The notes: generated by a model not told the origin, from the sequence alone. 64,000 bases of DNA from Streptomyces himalayensis subsp. himalayensis (GCF_013778455.1 NZ_JACEHE010000014.1:62001-126000); one strand, 5' to 3'. Shown: positions 7,842-17,257, numbered from the stretch's first letter. Numbers and translations are program-made.

Positions 7842-8465
7842 CTACGCGCGCGGCGCGCAGCCCAGGACGTGGGCCTTTACCAGGTCCGCGATGCGCGGGT
7901 CCCGGCGGCGGAAGGCGTCGACGAGGGCCTCGTGCTCCTCCGCGTACGACTGCTGGACCGTCCCCAGCCAGCGGATGGAGAGGGCCGTGAAGACCTCGAT
8001 TCCGAGCCCCTCCCACGTGTGCAGCAGCACGGAGTTACCGGCCGCCCGCACCATCTCCCGGTGGAACGCCACCGTGTGCCGCACCTGCGCCGTCCCGTCG
8101 GAGATGCGGTCCGCGTCGTAGAGCGCCGCCACATGCGGCTCCAGCGCCGAGCAGTCCTCGGCGAGCCGCTCGGCCGCCAGCTCCGCGGCGATCGCCTCGA
8201 GCCCGGCCCGCACGGGATAGCTCTCCTCCAGGTCTGCGGCGGTCAAATTCCGCACCCGTACGCCCTTGTTGGGCGCCGACTCGATCAGCCGCAGGCTCTC
8301 CAGCTCGCGCAGGGCCTCCCGTACGGGCGTCTGGCTGACCGCCAGCTCCGTGGCGATACGTCGCTCCACGATCCGCTCGCCCGGCTTCCAGCGCCCGCTG
8401 ACGATCCCCTCCACGATGTGCTCGCGGATCTGTTCGCGCAGCGAGTGGACGACGGGCGCGGTCAT
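7842..8465 (-). CDS. GntR-family transcriptional regulator, FCD (FadR) type
   Basis: 207 residues. The N-terminal winged helix-turn-helix contains WKPGERIVERRIATELAVSQTPVREALRELESLRLIE (about residues 25-62), the GntR signature. The C-terminal all-helical FCD domain has the expected acidic/His residues (for example FHREMVRAAGN). ATG 8465 has AGGAG upstream. It sits between the E2 gene and aceE on the same strand and has a tandem operator-like repeat in front of it, so it is a likely autoregulator and candidate controller of aceE, analogous to PdhR-type GntR proteins. The effector is unknown; pyruvate or another 2-oxoacid is inference. Confidence 0.93.
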   Translation of the reverse strand: MTAPVVHSLREQIREHIVEGIVSGRWKPGERIVERRIATELAVSQTPVREALRELESLRLIESAPNKGVRVRNLTAADLEESYPVRAGLEAIAAELAAERLAEDCSALEPHVAALYDADRISDGTAQVRHTVAFHREMVRAAGNSVLLHTWEGLGIEVFTALSIRWLGTVQQSYAEEHEALVDAFRRRDPRIADLVKAHVLGCAPRA

Positions 8466-8527
8466 GCGGTGCTCCTTCTGCAGGGTGTCGTCCGGATGCG
8501 TGCCGGGCGACCCCAAGGGCGTTGACG

Positions 8528-8581
8528 TCTGGTGACGGCTGACGTCCAGACAATTCTGGTGACGGCTGACGTCTAGACAAT
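8528..8581. promoter_or_regulatory. Tandem 27-bp repeats upstream of gntR, probable operator
   Basis: Two near-identical 27-bp units (8528-8554 and 8555-8581) each contain GGTGACGGCTGACGTC followed by a CAGACAA or TAGACAA end. The second carries the perfect palindrome GTCTAGAC (8571-8578), the first the related GTCCAGAC. On the minus strand both read TTGTC-N-AGACGTCA-like. They lie 63-116 bp upstream of the gntR ATG, where autoregulation would occur. Confidence 0.65.
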
Positions 8582-8588
8582 ACGGCGG

Positions 8589-8621
8589 CGCCCCCGCCCG
8601 GAAATGCTCCGGGCGGGGGCG
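8589..8621 (-). terminator. Terminator after the E2 gene
   Basis: A perfect 14-bp stem (8589-8602 with 8608-8621, CGCCCCCGCCCGGA and its complement) with a 5-nt AATGC loop lies 64 bp past the E2 stop and just before the gntR operator repeats. It separates the E2 transcript from gntR. Confidence 0.85.
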
Positions 8622-8684
8622 TTCGCGCAGGTGTGGTGAGCCTTACAGGCGTCGACCCGTTTCCGGTCTCGGCCCTGACCGGCC

Positions 8685-10484
8685 CTACAGACCGAGCTCG
8701 ACCTCGAACTCGCCGGCCTCCAGGATCGCCTTGACCGCGGTCAGGTAGCGGGCGGCGTCCGCGCCGTCCACCAGACGGTGGTCGTAGGAGAGCGACAGGT
8801 ACGTCATGTCGCGGACGCCGATGACGGTGCCCTCGGCGGTCTCGATGACCGCCGGACGCTTGACGGTGGCGCCGATGCCCAGGATCGCGACCTGGTTCGG
8901 CGGCACGATGACCGTGTCGAACAGCGCACCGCGCGAGCCGGTGTTGCTGATCGTGAAGGTCGCGCCGGCGAGGTCGTCCGGCGTGATCTTGTTGGCGCGG
9001 ACCGCACCGGCCAGCTCCGCGGTCTTCTTCGCGATACCGGCGATGTTCAGGTCGCCCGCACCCTTGATGACCGGCGTCATCAGACCCTTCTCGGAGTCCA
9101 CGGCGATGCCGATGTTCTCCGAGTCGAAGTACGTGATGGTGCCCTCGTCCTCGTTGATCCGGGCGTTGATGACCGGGTGGGCCTTCAGCGCCTGGGCCGC
9201 CGCCTTGACGTAGAACGGCATCGGGGAGAGCTTCACGCCCTCGCGGGCGGCGAAGGAGTCCTTCGCCGCGGCGCGCAGCCGCATCAGCTTGGTGACGTCG
9301 ACCTCGACGACCGAGGTCAGCTGGGCCTGCGAGTGCAGCGCCTTCATCATGTTGTCGCCGATGACCTTGCGCATGCGGGTCATCTTGACCGTCTGACCGC
9401 GCAGCGGGGACACCTCGAGGGCCGGGGCCTTCTTGGCGGCGGCCGGGGCGGCGGCGGCCGGAGCCGGAGCAGCGGCGGCGGCCTTCGCGGCCTCGGCTGC
9501 GGCGATGACGTCCTGCTTGCGGATGCGGCCGCCGACGCCGGTGCCCTTGACGGTGGACAGGTCGACGCCGTGCTCGGCGGCGAGCTTGCGCACCAGCGGG
9601 GTCACGTACGCGCCCTCGTCCACGGGCGCGGTCGGGGCCGGAGCCGGGGTCACCGGAGCCGGAGCGGCCGGAGCGGCCGGCGCGGGAGCCGGAGCAGCGG
9701 CCTGGACGGGAGCCGGAGCAGCGGCCTGGACGGGAGCCGGAGCGGGAGCGGCCGGGGCGGCCGGAGCCGCGGGGGCAGCCGGAGCGGCAGGCGCCGCCGG
9801 GGCCGGAGCCGGAGCGGGCGCGGCAGCCGGGGCGGCCGGAGCCGGAGCCGGGGCGGCCGCCGGAGCGGCACCCGGGGCACCGATGACGGCCAGCTTGGCG
9901 CCGACCTCGGCCGTCTCGTCCTCGCCGACGACGATCTCGAGGAGAACGCCGGACGTCGGGGCCGGGATCTCGGTGTCGACCTTGTCGGTGGAGACCTCGA
10001 GCAGCGGCTCGTCGGTCTCGACCGAGTCGCCGACCTCCTTGAGCCAGCGGGTGACGGTGCCCTCGGTGACCGACTCGCCCAGCGCGGGCAGGACGACGTC
10101 GGTACCGGCAGCGGCGCCACCGGCCGGGGCGGCCGGAGCAGCGGGCGCGGCCGGAGCCGGGGCGGGGGCCTCGGCGACCGGAGCCGGAGCCGGGGCGGCC
10201 GGAGCCGGGGCCTCGGCGGCGGCCGGGGCGGCCGCGGGCGCACCCGTGCCGTCGTCGATGACGGCGAGCTCGGCGCCGACCTCGACCGTCTCGTCCTCGG
10301 CGACCTTGATGGAGGCCAGCACACCGGCAGCGGGCGACGGGATCTCGGTGTCGACCTTGTCGGTCGACACCTCGAGCAGCGGCTCGTCGAGCTCGACGCG
10401 CTCGCCCTCGGCCTTCAGCCAGCGGGTGACAGTGCCCTCGGTGACGCTCTCACCGAGCGCCGGAAGGGATACGGAAACCGCCAT
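8685..10484 (-). CDS. sucB: Dihydrolipoyl acyltransferase E2 with two lipoyl domains (DlaT/SucB type)
   Basis: 599 residues. Two lipoyl domains (residues about 1-80 and 120-200) each carry the lipoylation motif [14 protein letters not shown] peripheral-subunit-binding domain (about 295-330, [21 protein letters not shown]) follows, then the catalytic domain ending in [18 protein letters not shown] with the active-site His and Asp. Very long Ala/Pro linkers (APAPAAP-like repeats) separate domains. Pipelines name this family SucB, but its place between aceE and lpdA and the mycobacterial precedent (DlaT) suggest it is the shared E2 of pyruvate and 2-oxoglutarate complexes. The ATG is preceded by AAGGAGCAACC-like sequence. 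Its linker DNA is low-complexity and generates long false antisense reading frames. Confidence 0.95.
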   Translation of the reverse strand: MAVSVSLPALGESVTEGTVTRWLKAEGERVELDEPLLEVSTDKVDTEIPSPAAGVLASIKVAEDETVEVGAELAVIDDGTGAPAAAPAAAEAPAPAAPAPAPVAEAPAPAPAAPAAPAAPAGGAAAGTDVVLPALGESVTEGTVTRWLKEVGDSVETDEPLLEVSTDKVDTEIPAPTSGVLLEIVVGEDETAEVGAKLAVIGAPGAAPAAAPAPAPAAPAAAPAPAPAPAAPAAPAAPAAPAAPAAPAPAPVQAAAPAPVQAAAPAPAPAAPAAPAPVTPAPAPTAPVDEGAYVTPLVRKLAAEHGVDLSTVKGTGVGGRIRKQDVIAAAEAAKAAAAAPAPAAAAPAAAKKAPALEVSPLRGQTVKMTRMRKVIGDNMMKALHSQAQLTSVVEVDVTKLMRLRAAAKDSFAAREGVKLSPMPFYVKAAAQALKAHPVINARINEDEGTITYFDSENIGIAVDSEKGLMTPVIKGAGDLNIAGIAKKTAELAGAVRANKITPDDLAGATFTISNTGSRGALFDTVIVPPNQVAILGIGATVKRPAVIETAEGTVIGVRDMTYLSLSYDHRLVDGADAARYLTAVKAILEAGEFEVELGL

Positions 10485-10560
10485 GGTTTCGGTTGCTCCT
10501 TACGAAATTGCGGAAGTCTGTGGTCGTCGCGCCCTGATGAGGCGACTCGGTGACCGAAGG

Positions 10561-11949
10561 TCAGTCGTGAGAGTGGAGCGGCTTGCCCGCGAGGGCCAGG
10601 TGAGCCTCGCCGAGCGCCTCGTTCTGCGTCGGGTGGGCGTGGATGAGCTGCGCGACCTCGGCGGGCAGCGCCTCCCAGTTGTAGACCAGCTGGGCCTCGC
10701 CGACCTGCTCGCCCATGCGGTCGCCGACCATGTGGACGCCGACCACGGCACCGTCCTTGACCTGGACGAGCTTGATCTCGCCCGCGGTCTTCAGGATCTT
10801 GCTCTTGCCGTTGCCCGCGAGGTTGTACTTCAGAGCGACGACCTTGTCCGCGCCGTAGATCTCCTTGGCCTTGGCCTCGGTGATGCCCACGGAGGCGACC
10901 TCGGGGTGGCAGTACGTCACCCGCGGCACACCGTCGTAGTCGATCGGCACGGCCTTGAGACCGGCCAGCCGCTCCGCCACCAGGATGCCCTCGGCGAAGC
11001 CGACGTGCGCGAGCTGCAGGGTCGGGACGAGGTCGCCCACGGCGGAGATGGTGGGGATGTTGGTCTGCATGTACTCGTCGACGAGGACGTAGCCGCGGTC
11101 CATCGCGACGCCGGCCTCCTCGTAGCCCAGGCCCTGGGAGACCGGGCCGCGGCCGATCGCGACGAGCAGCACCTCGGCCTCGAAGGTCTTGCCGTCGGCG
11201 AGGGTCACGCGGACGCCGTCCTGCGTGTACTCGGCCTTCTCGAAGAAGGTGCCGAGGTTGAACTTGATGCCGCGCTTGCGGAAGGCGCGCTCAAGAAGCT
11301 TCGAGCTGTTCTCGTCCTCGACCGGGACGAGGTGCTTCAGGCCCTCGACGATCGTCACGTCGGTGCCGAAGGACTTCCACGCGGAGGCGAACTCGACGCC
11401 GATGACGCCGCCGCCCAGGATGATCGCGGACTGCGGGACGCGGTCCAGGACCAGCGCGTGGTCCGAGGAGATGATGCGGTTGCCGTCGATCTCCAGACCC
11501 GGCAGCGACTTCGGTACGGAGCCGGTCGCCAGCAGGATGTGGCGGCCCTGGATGCGCTGCCCGTTCACGTCCACGGAGGTGGCGGACGACAGGCGGCCCT
11601 CACCCTCGATGTAGGTCACCTTGCGGGAGGCGACCAGGCCCTGCAGACCCTTGTAGAGGCCCGCGATCACGTCGTCCTTGTACTTGTGGACGCCCTTGAT
11701 GTCGATGCCCTCGAAGCTGGCCAGGACACCGAACTGGTCGGCCTCGCGCGCCTGGTCGGCGATCTCGCCGGCGTGCAGCAGCGCCTTCGTCGGGATGCAG
11801 CCGTTGTGCAGGCAGGTGCCGCCGAGCTTGTTCTTCTCGATCAGGGCGACGTCCAGGCCCAGCTGAGAGGCGCGCAGAGCCGCGGCGTAACCGCCGCTAC
11901 CACCGCCGAGGATCACTAGGTCGAAAACGGTGCTGGCGTCGTTCGCCAC
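10561..11949 (-). CDS. lpdA: Dihydrolipoyl dehydrogenase (E3)
   Basis: 462-residue FAD flavoprotein that reoxidises the E2 dihydrolipoyl group with NAD. The FAD-binding loop GGGSGGYAAALRA is at the N-terminus, the redox-active disulfide at GGTCLHNGCIPTKALL, the NAD loop at GGGVIGVEFASAW and the C-terminal active-site His at HAHPTQNEALGEAH. GTG 11949 is supported by GGAGG at 7-nt spacing; an upstream in-frame ATG near 11967 lies before that ribosome-binding site. It is followed after 76 bp by the E2 gene on the same strand, so the two are probably co-transcribed. Confidence 0.96.
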   Translation of the reverse strand: MANDASTVFDLVILGGGSGGYAAALRASQLGLDVALIEKNKLGGTCLHNGCIPTKALLHAGEIADQAREADQFGVLASFEGIDIKGVHKYKDDVIAGLYKGLQGLVASRKVTYIEGEGRLSSATSVDVNGQRIQGRHILLATGSVPKSLPGLEIDGNRIISSDHALVLDRVPQSAIILGGGVIGVEFASAWKSFGTDVTIVEGLKHLVPVEDENSSKLLERAFRKRGIKFNLGTFFEKAEYTQDGVRVTLADGKTFEAEVLLVAIGRGPVSQGLGYEEAGVAMDRGYVLVDEYMQTNIPTISAVGDLVPTLQLAHVGFAEGILVAERLAGLKAVPIDYDGVPRVTYCHPEVASVGITEAKAKEIYGADKVVALKYNLAGNGKSKILKTAGEIKLVQVKDGAVVGVHMVGDRMGEQVGEAQLVYNWEALPAEVAQLIHAHPTQNEALGEAHLALAGKPLHSHD

Positions 11950-12210
11950 GTCACGTCCTCCATGCATGTGCGCCGGCGCCGGTCCCCTTCACCGGGGGTC
12001 GACCGGCCGGTCGGCTGGTGTTCGGCCGCTCTTTCTTCGGCCCTGTGGTGGGGGCCCTGTCCTGCCGAGAACCCATCTTCGCACCCTTCCGGCGCAGGAG
12101 GGACGCCGGGCCGGTGTGTGAGATGGCTCATCCCGGCCTCACGGGGGCGGGGGCAGGTCGGTGAGTACGGCACGCCGACGCGTTGCGGGACGCGCCACAC
12201 GACCCGACCG

Positions 12211-12236
12211 GGGCGCGCGGCATACACCGCGCGCCC
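12211..12236 (-). terminator. Terminator after pepA
   Basis: A perfect 10-bp stem GGGCGCGCGG (12211-12220) and CCGCGCGCCC (12227-12236) with a 6-nt loop begins 11 bp past the pepA stop codon. Confidence 0.7.
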
Positions 12237-12247
12237 GGTGCGCCGCG

Positions 12248-13792
12248 TCAGCCGAGGTCGCCCGCCGCGGTGCGCTCAGCCAGCCGCACCAGCGTGCGGA
12301 CAGCCGAGCCCGTGCCGCCCTTCGGCGTGTAACCGAAGGGACCCTGCTCGTTGAAGGCCGGGCCCGCGATGTCGAGGTGCGCCCAGGTGATGCCCTCGCC
12401 CACGAACTCCTTCAGGAACAGCCCTGCGACCAGGCCGCCGCCCATCCGCTCGCCCATGTTGGCGATGTCGGCGGTCGACGAGTCCATGCCCTTGCGCAGG
12501 TCCGACGGGAGCGGCATCGGCCAGGACGCCTCGCCGGCCTCCTCCGCCGTCTCGTGCACCGCCGTACGGAAGGCGTCGTCGTTGGCCATGACGCCGAAGG
12601 TGCGGTTGCCGAGCGCCAGCACCATCGCGCCGGTCAGCGTCGCCACGTCGATGATCGCGTCCGGCTTCTCCTCGGAGGCCTTGGCGAGCGCGTCGGCCAG
12701 CACGAGCCGGCCCTCGGCGTCGGTGTTGAGCACCTCCACCGTCTTGCCGCTGTACATGCGCAACACGTCGCCCGGGCGGGTCGCGGAGCCGGACGGCATG
12801 TTCTCGGCGAGCGCCAGCCAGCCGGTGACGTTGACCTCGAGACCGAGGCGGGCGGCGGCGACGACCGCGGCGAACACCGCGGCGGCACCGCTCATGTCGC
12901 ACTTCATCGTCTCGTTGTGACCGGCCGGCTTGAGGGAGATGCCGCCCGAGTCGTACGTGATGCCCTTGCCGACGTAGGCGAGGTGCTTCTTCGCCTTGGA
13001 GTGCGTGTACGACAGCTTGACCAGGCGCGGCGGGGCGGCGGAGCCGGCGCCGACGCCGAGGATGCCGCCGTATCCGCCCTTGGCGAGCGCCTTCTCATCG
13101 AGCACCTGCACCTTGATGCCGTGCTCCTTGGCCGCTGCCGTGGCGACGGCGGCGAAGGCCTCGGGGTTGAGGTCGTTCGGCGGCGTGTTGACCAGGTCGC
13201 GGGCGCGGTTGAGCTCCTCGGTCACGGCGGTGGCGCGCTCGACCGCCGCCCGGTGCGCCTTGTCGCGCGGCTTGGCGCCGAGCAGGGCGACCTCGGCGAG
13301 CGGGGCCTTGCCGTTCTTCGCGTTCCTGCCGTTCTGGCCGTTCTCCTTGTACGCGTCGAAGGCGTACGCGCCGAGCAGGGCGCCCTCGGCGACGGCGGCG
13401 ATGTCCTCGGCGTCCTCGAGCGGCAGCGCGAACGCGGCCTTCTTGGAACCGGCCAGCGCACGGGCGGCGGCGCCTGCGGCGCGGCGCAGAGTCTCGGGGG
13501 CGTACGCGTCCTTTTCGCCCTGGTCGCTGTTGTCCGGGACCGCGCCGAGGCCGACCGCCACCACGACCGGCGCCTTGAAGCCGGAGGGTGCGGGCAGCTT
13601 CGTCACCTCACCCTCGCCGCCGGAGGCGCCGAGGGTCTCCAGGACGGACGCGAGCTTGCCGTCGTACGCCTTGTCGACGGCCTCGGCGCCGGGTGCGACG
13701 ACCGGGCCCTTCGCGCCCTTTGCGACACCGACGACGATCGCGTCGGCGCGCAGGCCGGACGCGGCCGCGGTGCTGAGAGTCAGAGCAGTCAC
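12248..13792 (-). CDS. pepA: Leucyl aminopeptidase, M17 family
   Basis: 514 residues. The C-terminal catalytic domain carries the M17 signature NTDAEGRLVLADAL, and the metal ligands and catalytic Lys fall in KGITYDSGGISLKP and KCDMSGAAAVFA. It removes N-terminal residues from peptides and, with two metal ions, is usually hexameric and cytoplasmic. GTG 13792 gives the usual streptomycete N-terminus (TALTLSTAAASGLRADAIVVG). An Ala/Gly/Asn-rich insertion (NGQNGRNAKNGKAP) occurs at about residue 150. It is placed upstream of lpdA on the same strand, as in mycobacteria where pepB lies near dlaT. Confidence 0.96.
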   Translation of the reverse strand: MTALTLSTAAASGLRADAIVVGVAKGAKGPVVAPGAEAVDKAYDGKLASVLETLGASGGEGEVTKLPAPSGFKAPVVVAVGLGAVPDNSDQGEKDAYAPETLRRAAGAAARALAGSKKAAFALPLEDAEDIAAVAEGALLGAYAFDAYKENGQNGRNAKNGKAPLAEVALLGAKPRDKAHRAAVERATAVTEELNRARDLVNTPPNDLNPEAFAAVATAAAKEHGIKVQVLDEKALAKGGYGGILGVGAGSAAPPRLVKLSYTHSKAKKHLAYVGKGITYDSGGISLKPAGHNETMKCDMSGAAAVFAAVVAAARLGLEVNVTGWLALAENMPSGSATRPGDVLRMYSGKTVEVLNTDAEGRLVLADALAKASEEKPDAIIDVATLTGAMVLALGNRTFGVMANDDAFRTAVHETAEEAGEASWPMPLPSDLRKGMDSSTADIANMGERMGGGLVAGLFLKEFVGEGITWAHLDIAGPAFNEQGPFGYTPKGGTGSAVRTLVRLAERTAAGDLG

Positions 13793-14170
13793 GGTGGTGA
13801 TGTCTCGCTTCCGTTGTGTGAGGTCGAGAGGGGTGGTTCGACCGGGCGCGGCGCCAGGCGACCCCGGGGACGGCGCGGGAACGCACCCGCACTTCCCCGG
13901 CGCCGCTTCGCCGGGCCGGAAGAGTGCCGGAAGTGAGCCTACGCGCGAGGTCGCCGTTCGCTCATGCCCGCGTGTGTTCATCCGGCTGTGGTGCCCGCGT
14001 CATCCACACGCCCGGTGCTGGTGTGGTCTGAGAAACGAGTGGTGCCGGGCGTCCGGTTCCGTTGGGGCGGAGTTCACTGTTTCGACAGCCTCATTTTCGC
14101 AGGTTCGTCCTGTGATTGATCGCGAGGCCGGGGGTCGTAGGAGTGCGGTGCGTGCTCCGGCAGACCGGGG
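13793..14170. other. pepA upstream region, no gene
   Basis: 378 bp between the pepA start and the cobS stop, both on the minus strand. It must hold the pepA promoter. I see no convincing hairpin, palindrome or small gene; a relatively AT-rich patch lies near 14070-14125. Confidence 0.5.
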
Positions 14171-14968
14171 TCATCCCAGCGCGAACACGAGCAGCGCGGC
14201 CGTCGCCGCAGTCTCCGCCAGCGCACCGAAGACGTCGCCGGTCACTCCGCCGAGGCGACGGGTGCAGTGACGCAGCAGCAGTTCGGCGGCCGCGCACGCG
14301 AAGAGCACCGCCGCGGCACCCCGGATCGCGTCGTGCGCCCCGAAGAGCGCGCCGGCGCCCGCGGCCGCGCAGACGACGGTGGCCGTCACGAGGAGCGCCC
14401 CGCGCACGGGCACCGTCCCCGCGACCGCGGCGCCCAGGCCGTCGGGGCGGGCCGCGGGGACGCCCGTGCGCGCGGCCAGCGTGAGGGCGAGGCGGGCTGC
14501 GGTCGCCGAGACGGCGGCCGCGACGGCGCCGCGGGCCCACGAGGCCTCGTACGCCTGGAAGAGCACCGCCACCTGGGCGAGCAGTACGAAGACCAGCGTG
14601 ATGACGCCGAAGGGGCCGATGTCCGACTGCTTCATGATCCGCAGCGCTTCCTCGGCGGGCCTGCCGCTGCCCAGGCCGTCCGCGGTGTCCGCGAGGCCGT
14701 CGAGATGCAGGCCGCGGGTGAGCACGGCGGGTACGGCGGCGGTGGCCGCGGCGGCGAGCAGCGGGCCCGAGCCCCCAAGCAGCAGGGCGCCGCCGACGGC
14801 CGCGGCGAACAGGCCTATGACCAGGCCCGCGACCGAGGCCCAGAGCATCCCGGCACGGGCCGCCTCACGGTCCCACCGGGGGACGCGGACGGGGAGCGCG
14901 GTCAACGTGCCGAAGGCGAAGCGGAGGCCTGCCGGGCCGGGGGCGGGTGAGGGCGAGGTCTCGGACAT
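14171..14968 (-). CDS. cobS: Adenosylcobinamide-GDP ribazoletransferase
   Basis: 265-residue polytopic membrane protein. The family motif HLDGLADTADGLG (about residues 90-102) with its Asp cluster and the following KQSDIGPFGV are clear, and several hydrophobic helices follow. It joins adenosylcobinamide-GDP to alpha-ribazole in the last steps of cobalamin assembly. CobT and the CobU fusion are encoded nearby (15963-17021 and 18779-19978). The start ATG at 14968 is 74 bp from the divergent membrane-protein gene. I see no cobalamin riboswitch in front of it. Confidence 0.96.
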   Translation of the reverse strand: MSETSPSPAPGPAGLRFAFGTLTALPVRVPRWDREAARAGMLWASVAGLVIGLFAAAVGGALLLGGSGPLLAAAATAAVPAVLTRGLHLDGLADTADGLGSGRPAEEALRIMKQSDIGPFGVITLVFVLLAQVAVLFQAYEASWARGAVAAAVSATAARLALTLAARTGVPAARPDGLGAAVAGTVPVRGALLVTATVVCAAAGAGALFGAHDAIRGAAAVLFACAAAELLLRHCTRRLGGVTGDVFGALAETAATAALLVFALG

Positions 14969-15042
14969 TGGCGCAGGTTAACCGGGCACCGGGCGGCGGG
15001 ACGTCGCGGGCTCGTCTCGCGAACCGCCACTAAATTACGTAT

Positions 15043-15783
15043 ATGGGGCAATGGTGGTACCGGAACGTCGTCGAGCCCGGCAAGCTGCCGCTGCTGCTCG
15101 CGCTGCTCGCGTTCGTCGGGACCTTTCTCGCCGTCCGGATGATCACGCGGATGATCCGGGCGGGCAAGGGCCCCTTCCGCAACGTCAGTACGGGCGCAGT
15201 GCACATCCACCACGTCGTGCCCGGCGTCGTGCTGACCGTCATCGGCGGTTTCGGCGCCGTGGCCACCGGCGCACACGACGTCGGAGCCCTGCTCTCGGCG
15301 GTGCTCTTCGGTATCGGGGCGGGCCTGGTCCTCGACGAGTTCGCGCTGATCCTCCATCTCGACGACGTCTACTGGAGCGAAAAGGGCCGCATGAGCGTGG
15401 AGGTCGTCGTCCTCACGACGGCCCTGGTGGCGCTGGTGCTCGGCGGCTTCCTGCCGTTCGGCGTGAACGACCTGACGCCCGGGGAACGGCAGAACCGCGG
15501 CATCGTCGTCATCAACGCCGCGATGAACTTCTTCCTCGCCCTCGTCGCCCTCGGCAAGGGCAAGCCCAGGGTGGCGGTGCTCGGCACGGTGGTGCCGCTG
15601 GTGGCGCTGTTCGGCGCGATCCGGCTGGCCCGGCCAGGCTCGCCGTGGGCGAAGCGGTTCTACGCCCGGCGGCCCCGCGCCCGGGCCAGGGCCGGCCTGC
15701 GCGCGTACCGCCACGACCGCCGCTGGGCGGGTCCCAGCCGCCGTCTCCAGGACTGGCTCGGCGGCAGACCGGACGGAGGTTGA
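15043..15783 (+). CDS. Conserved integral membrane protein of unknown function
   Basis: 246 residues, six or so hydrophobic segments and a strongly basic C-terminal tail (FYARRPRARARAGLRAYRHDRRW). Conserved-looking polar motifs sit at the membrane face: VHIHHVVPG (about residue 53) and DEFALILHLDDVYW (about residue 98), which together would place several His and Asp/Glu residues close to each other and could bind a metal. I do not recognise a characterised family. It is divergent from cobS and convergent with cobT, so a link to cobalamin or cobalt handling is only a guess. Confidence 0.85.
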   Translation: MGQWWYRNVVEPGKLPLLLALLAFVGTFLAVRMITRMIRAGKGPFRNVSTGAVHIHHVVPGVVLTVIGGFGAVATGAHDVGALLSAVLFGIGAGLVLDEFALILHLDDVYWSEKGRMSVEVVVLTTALVALVLGGFLPFGVNDLTPGERQNRGIVVINAAMNFFLALVALGKGKPRVAVLGTVVPLVALFGAIRLARPGSPWAKRFYARRPRARARAGLRAYRHDRRWAGPSRRLQDWLGGRPDGG

Positions 15784-15790
15784 TGGCACT

Positions 15791-15890
15791 GCTGTGGGCA
15801 ATCGTTCCTCCCCCAGCTAACGCTGGGAGGTGCCCCCCAGGGCGATGGGGGCACCTCCCATGCCAAATGGGGGAGGGTGGGCACAGCCCA
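15791..15890. repeat. Dispersed intergenic repeat, copy C
   Basis: Between two convergent genes. It contains GTGGGCAATCGTTCC (near 15795), a 14-bp perfect hairpin (15824-15837 with 15847-15860, TGGGAGGTGCCCCC) and GGGGGAGGGTGGGCACA. The same words occur at 46896-46956 and, in part, near 18440-18580 and 7793. The hairpin may also terminate both converging genes. Confidence 0.75.
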
Positions 15891-15962
15891 CGACGTACAG
15901 CACATCGGGCGTTGGGCCCGCCCGGGCGGGACGTGTCCGCCGTAAGCCCGGGCCGGCAGGGC

Positions 15963-17021
15963 CTACTCGGCCTTGCCGTCGACCTCCGGCAGCTCCGCCG
16001 CCAACGCGGCAGCGGCCTGCACAAGCGGCAGCGCCAGCAGCGCCCCCGTACCCTCGCCGACCGACACCCCGTGGTCGAGGAGCGGCTCGATGGCCATCCG
16101 GTCGAGCGCCTTCGCCTGGGCGGGCTCGCCGCTGGCTTGGCCCGCGAGCCACCAGTCGGGCGCACGGAAGGCGACCCGCTGCGCCACCAGGGCACACGCC
16201 GCCGAGACGACCCCGTCGAGAATCACGGGCGTATGCCGCACGGCGCTCTGCAGCAGAAAGCCCGTGGTGGCCGCCAGGTCCGCGCCGCCCACCGTGGCCA
16301 GCAGCTGCAGCTGTTCCCCGAGCATCGGCCGGGCCCGGCGCAGCGCGTCCCGTACGGCCGCGCACTTGCGCATCCAGGCCAGGTCGTCGATGTGGCGCCC
16401 GCCCCGCCCGGTCACCACGGACGCGTCCGTGCCGCACAGCGCGGCGATCAGCGTCGACGCGGCCGTCGTACCGCCGACGCTCAGATCACCGAGGACGACC
16501 AGATCCGTGCCGGCGTCCGCCTCCTCGTCGGCGACGGCCATGCCCGCGCGGAACGCCGCCTCCGCCTCCTCGATGGTGAGGGCGTCCTCGATGTCGATAC
16601 GTCCGGAGCCGCGCCGCACGCGGTGCCGCACGACGTCGGCCGGGAGGGTGTCCGGGTCGCAGTCCAGTGCCATGTCGACGACGCGCACGGGTACGCCGAG
16701 CCGCCGGGCCAGCACCGAGACCGCGCTCTCACCCGCGAGCACGGCACGCACCAGCTCCGCCGCGCTTCCGGCCGGCCGGGCGGAGACGCCCAGCTCGGCG
16801 ATCCCGTGGTCGCCGGCGAACAGCACCACACGGGGCTGCTCGATCGGCTTGACCGGCACGCTGGACTGCGCGGCCGCCAGCCACTCGCCCAGCTCGTCCA
16901 GGCGGCCGAGCGCCCCGGGCGGCACGACCAGCCGCTCCCGGCGTTCCTCGGCATCACGGCGCACGCCACCGTCGGGGCGTTCGATCAGATCGGTGAAGTC
17001 GTCGAGATTCAGCGAGCTCAT
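15963..17021 (-). CDS. cobT: Nicotinate-nucleotide-dimethylbenzimidazole phosphoribosyltransferase
   Basis: 352 residues. Makes alpha-ribazole phosphate from nicotinate mononucleotide and dimethylbenzimidazole for the lower cobalamin ligand. Visible signatures are LVVPPGALGRLDELGEWL, VVLFAGDHGIAELGVS, the GGTTAAS loop and the C-terminal GVSVGEGTGALLALPL with the catalytic Glu. Full length for the family. ATG 17021 is divergent from the methyltransferase gene at 17323. With cobS and cobU it forms the nucleotide-loop-assembly set. Confidence 0.96.
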   Translation of the reverse strand: MSSLNLDDFTDLIERPDGGVRRDAEERRERLVVPPGALGRLDELGEWLAAAQSSVPVKPIEQPRVVLFAGDHGIAELGVSARPAGSAAELVRAVLAGESAVSVLARRLGVPVRVVDMALDCDPDTLPADVVRHRVRRGSGRIDIEDALTIEEAEAAFRAGMAVADEEADAGTDLVVLGDLSVGGTTAASTLIAALCGTDASVVTGRGGRHIDDLAWMRKCAAVRDALRRARPMLGEQLQLLATVGGADLAATTGFLLQSAVRHTPVILDGVVSAACALVAQRVAFRAPDWWLAGQASGEPAQAKALDRMAIEPLLDHGVSVGEGTGALLALPLVQAAAALAAELPEVDGKAE

Positions 17022-17257
17022 TCGCCGAACAGTACCGGCAGCGATCGAACGGAGCTGCTGACGGGCTGCCCGGGGCGGGGCGCCGAGGCCGGCGCCTGAG
17101 GCGGGCCGCCGTCCCGGCCGTCAGACATGAGACCGGTCCGCGCGCCGTCCTCCGTGGCGCGGGCCATGGGTTACGCCATGTGCCCCACCCCCTCCGGCGC
17201 CGTCGTTGCGACCGTGCCGGTGATCCTCTACGTTCCGACTCATACGGAATTGTCGTA

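Noticed and set aside
7471-8016. Upstream extension of aceE to 8016
   Set aside because: The known AceE N-terminus begins at 7470 and the extension runs over promoter, operator repeats and the gntR end.
8778-11919. Long plus-strand open frames opposite the E2 and lpdA genes, rich in Gly, Arg and Ser
   Set aside because: They are the antisense of the Ala/Pro linkers and of conserved catalytic domains.
13793-15042. A cobalamin riboswitch before the cob genes
   Set aside because: I looked for a B12-box-like core upstream of cobS, cobT and cobU and saw none; the window does not support one.
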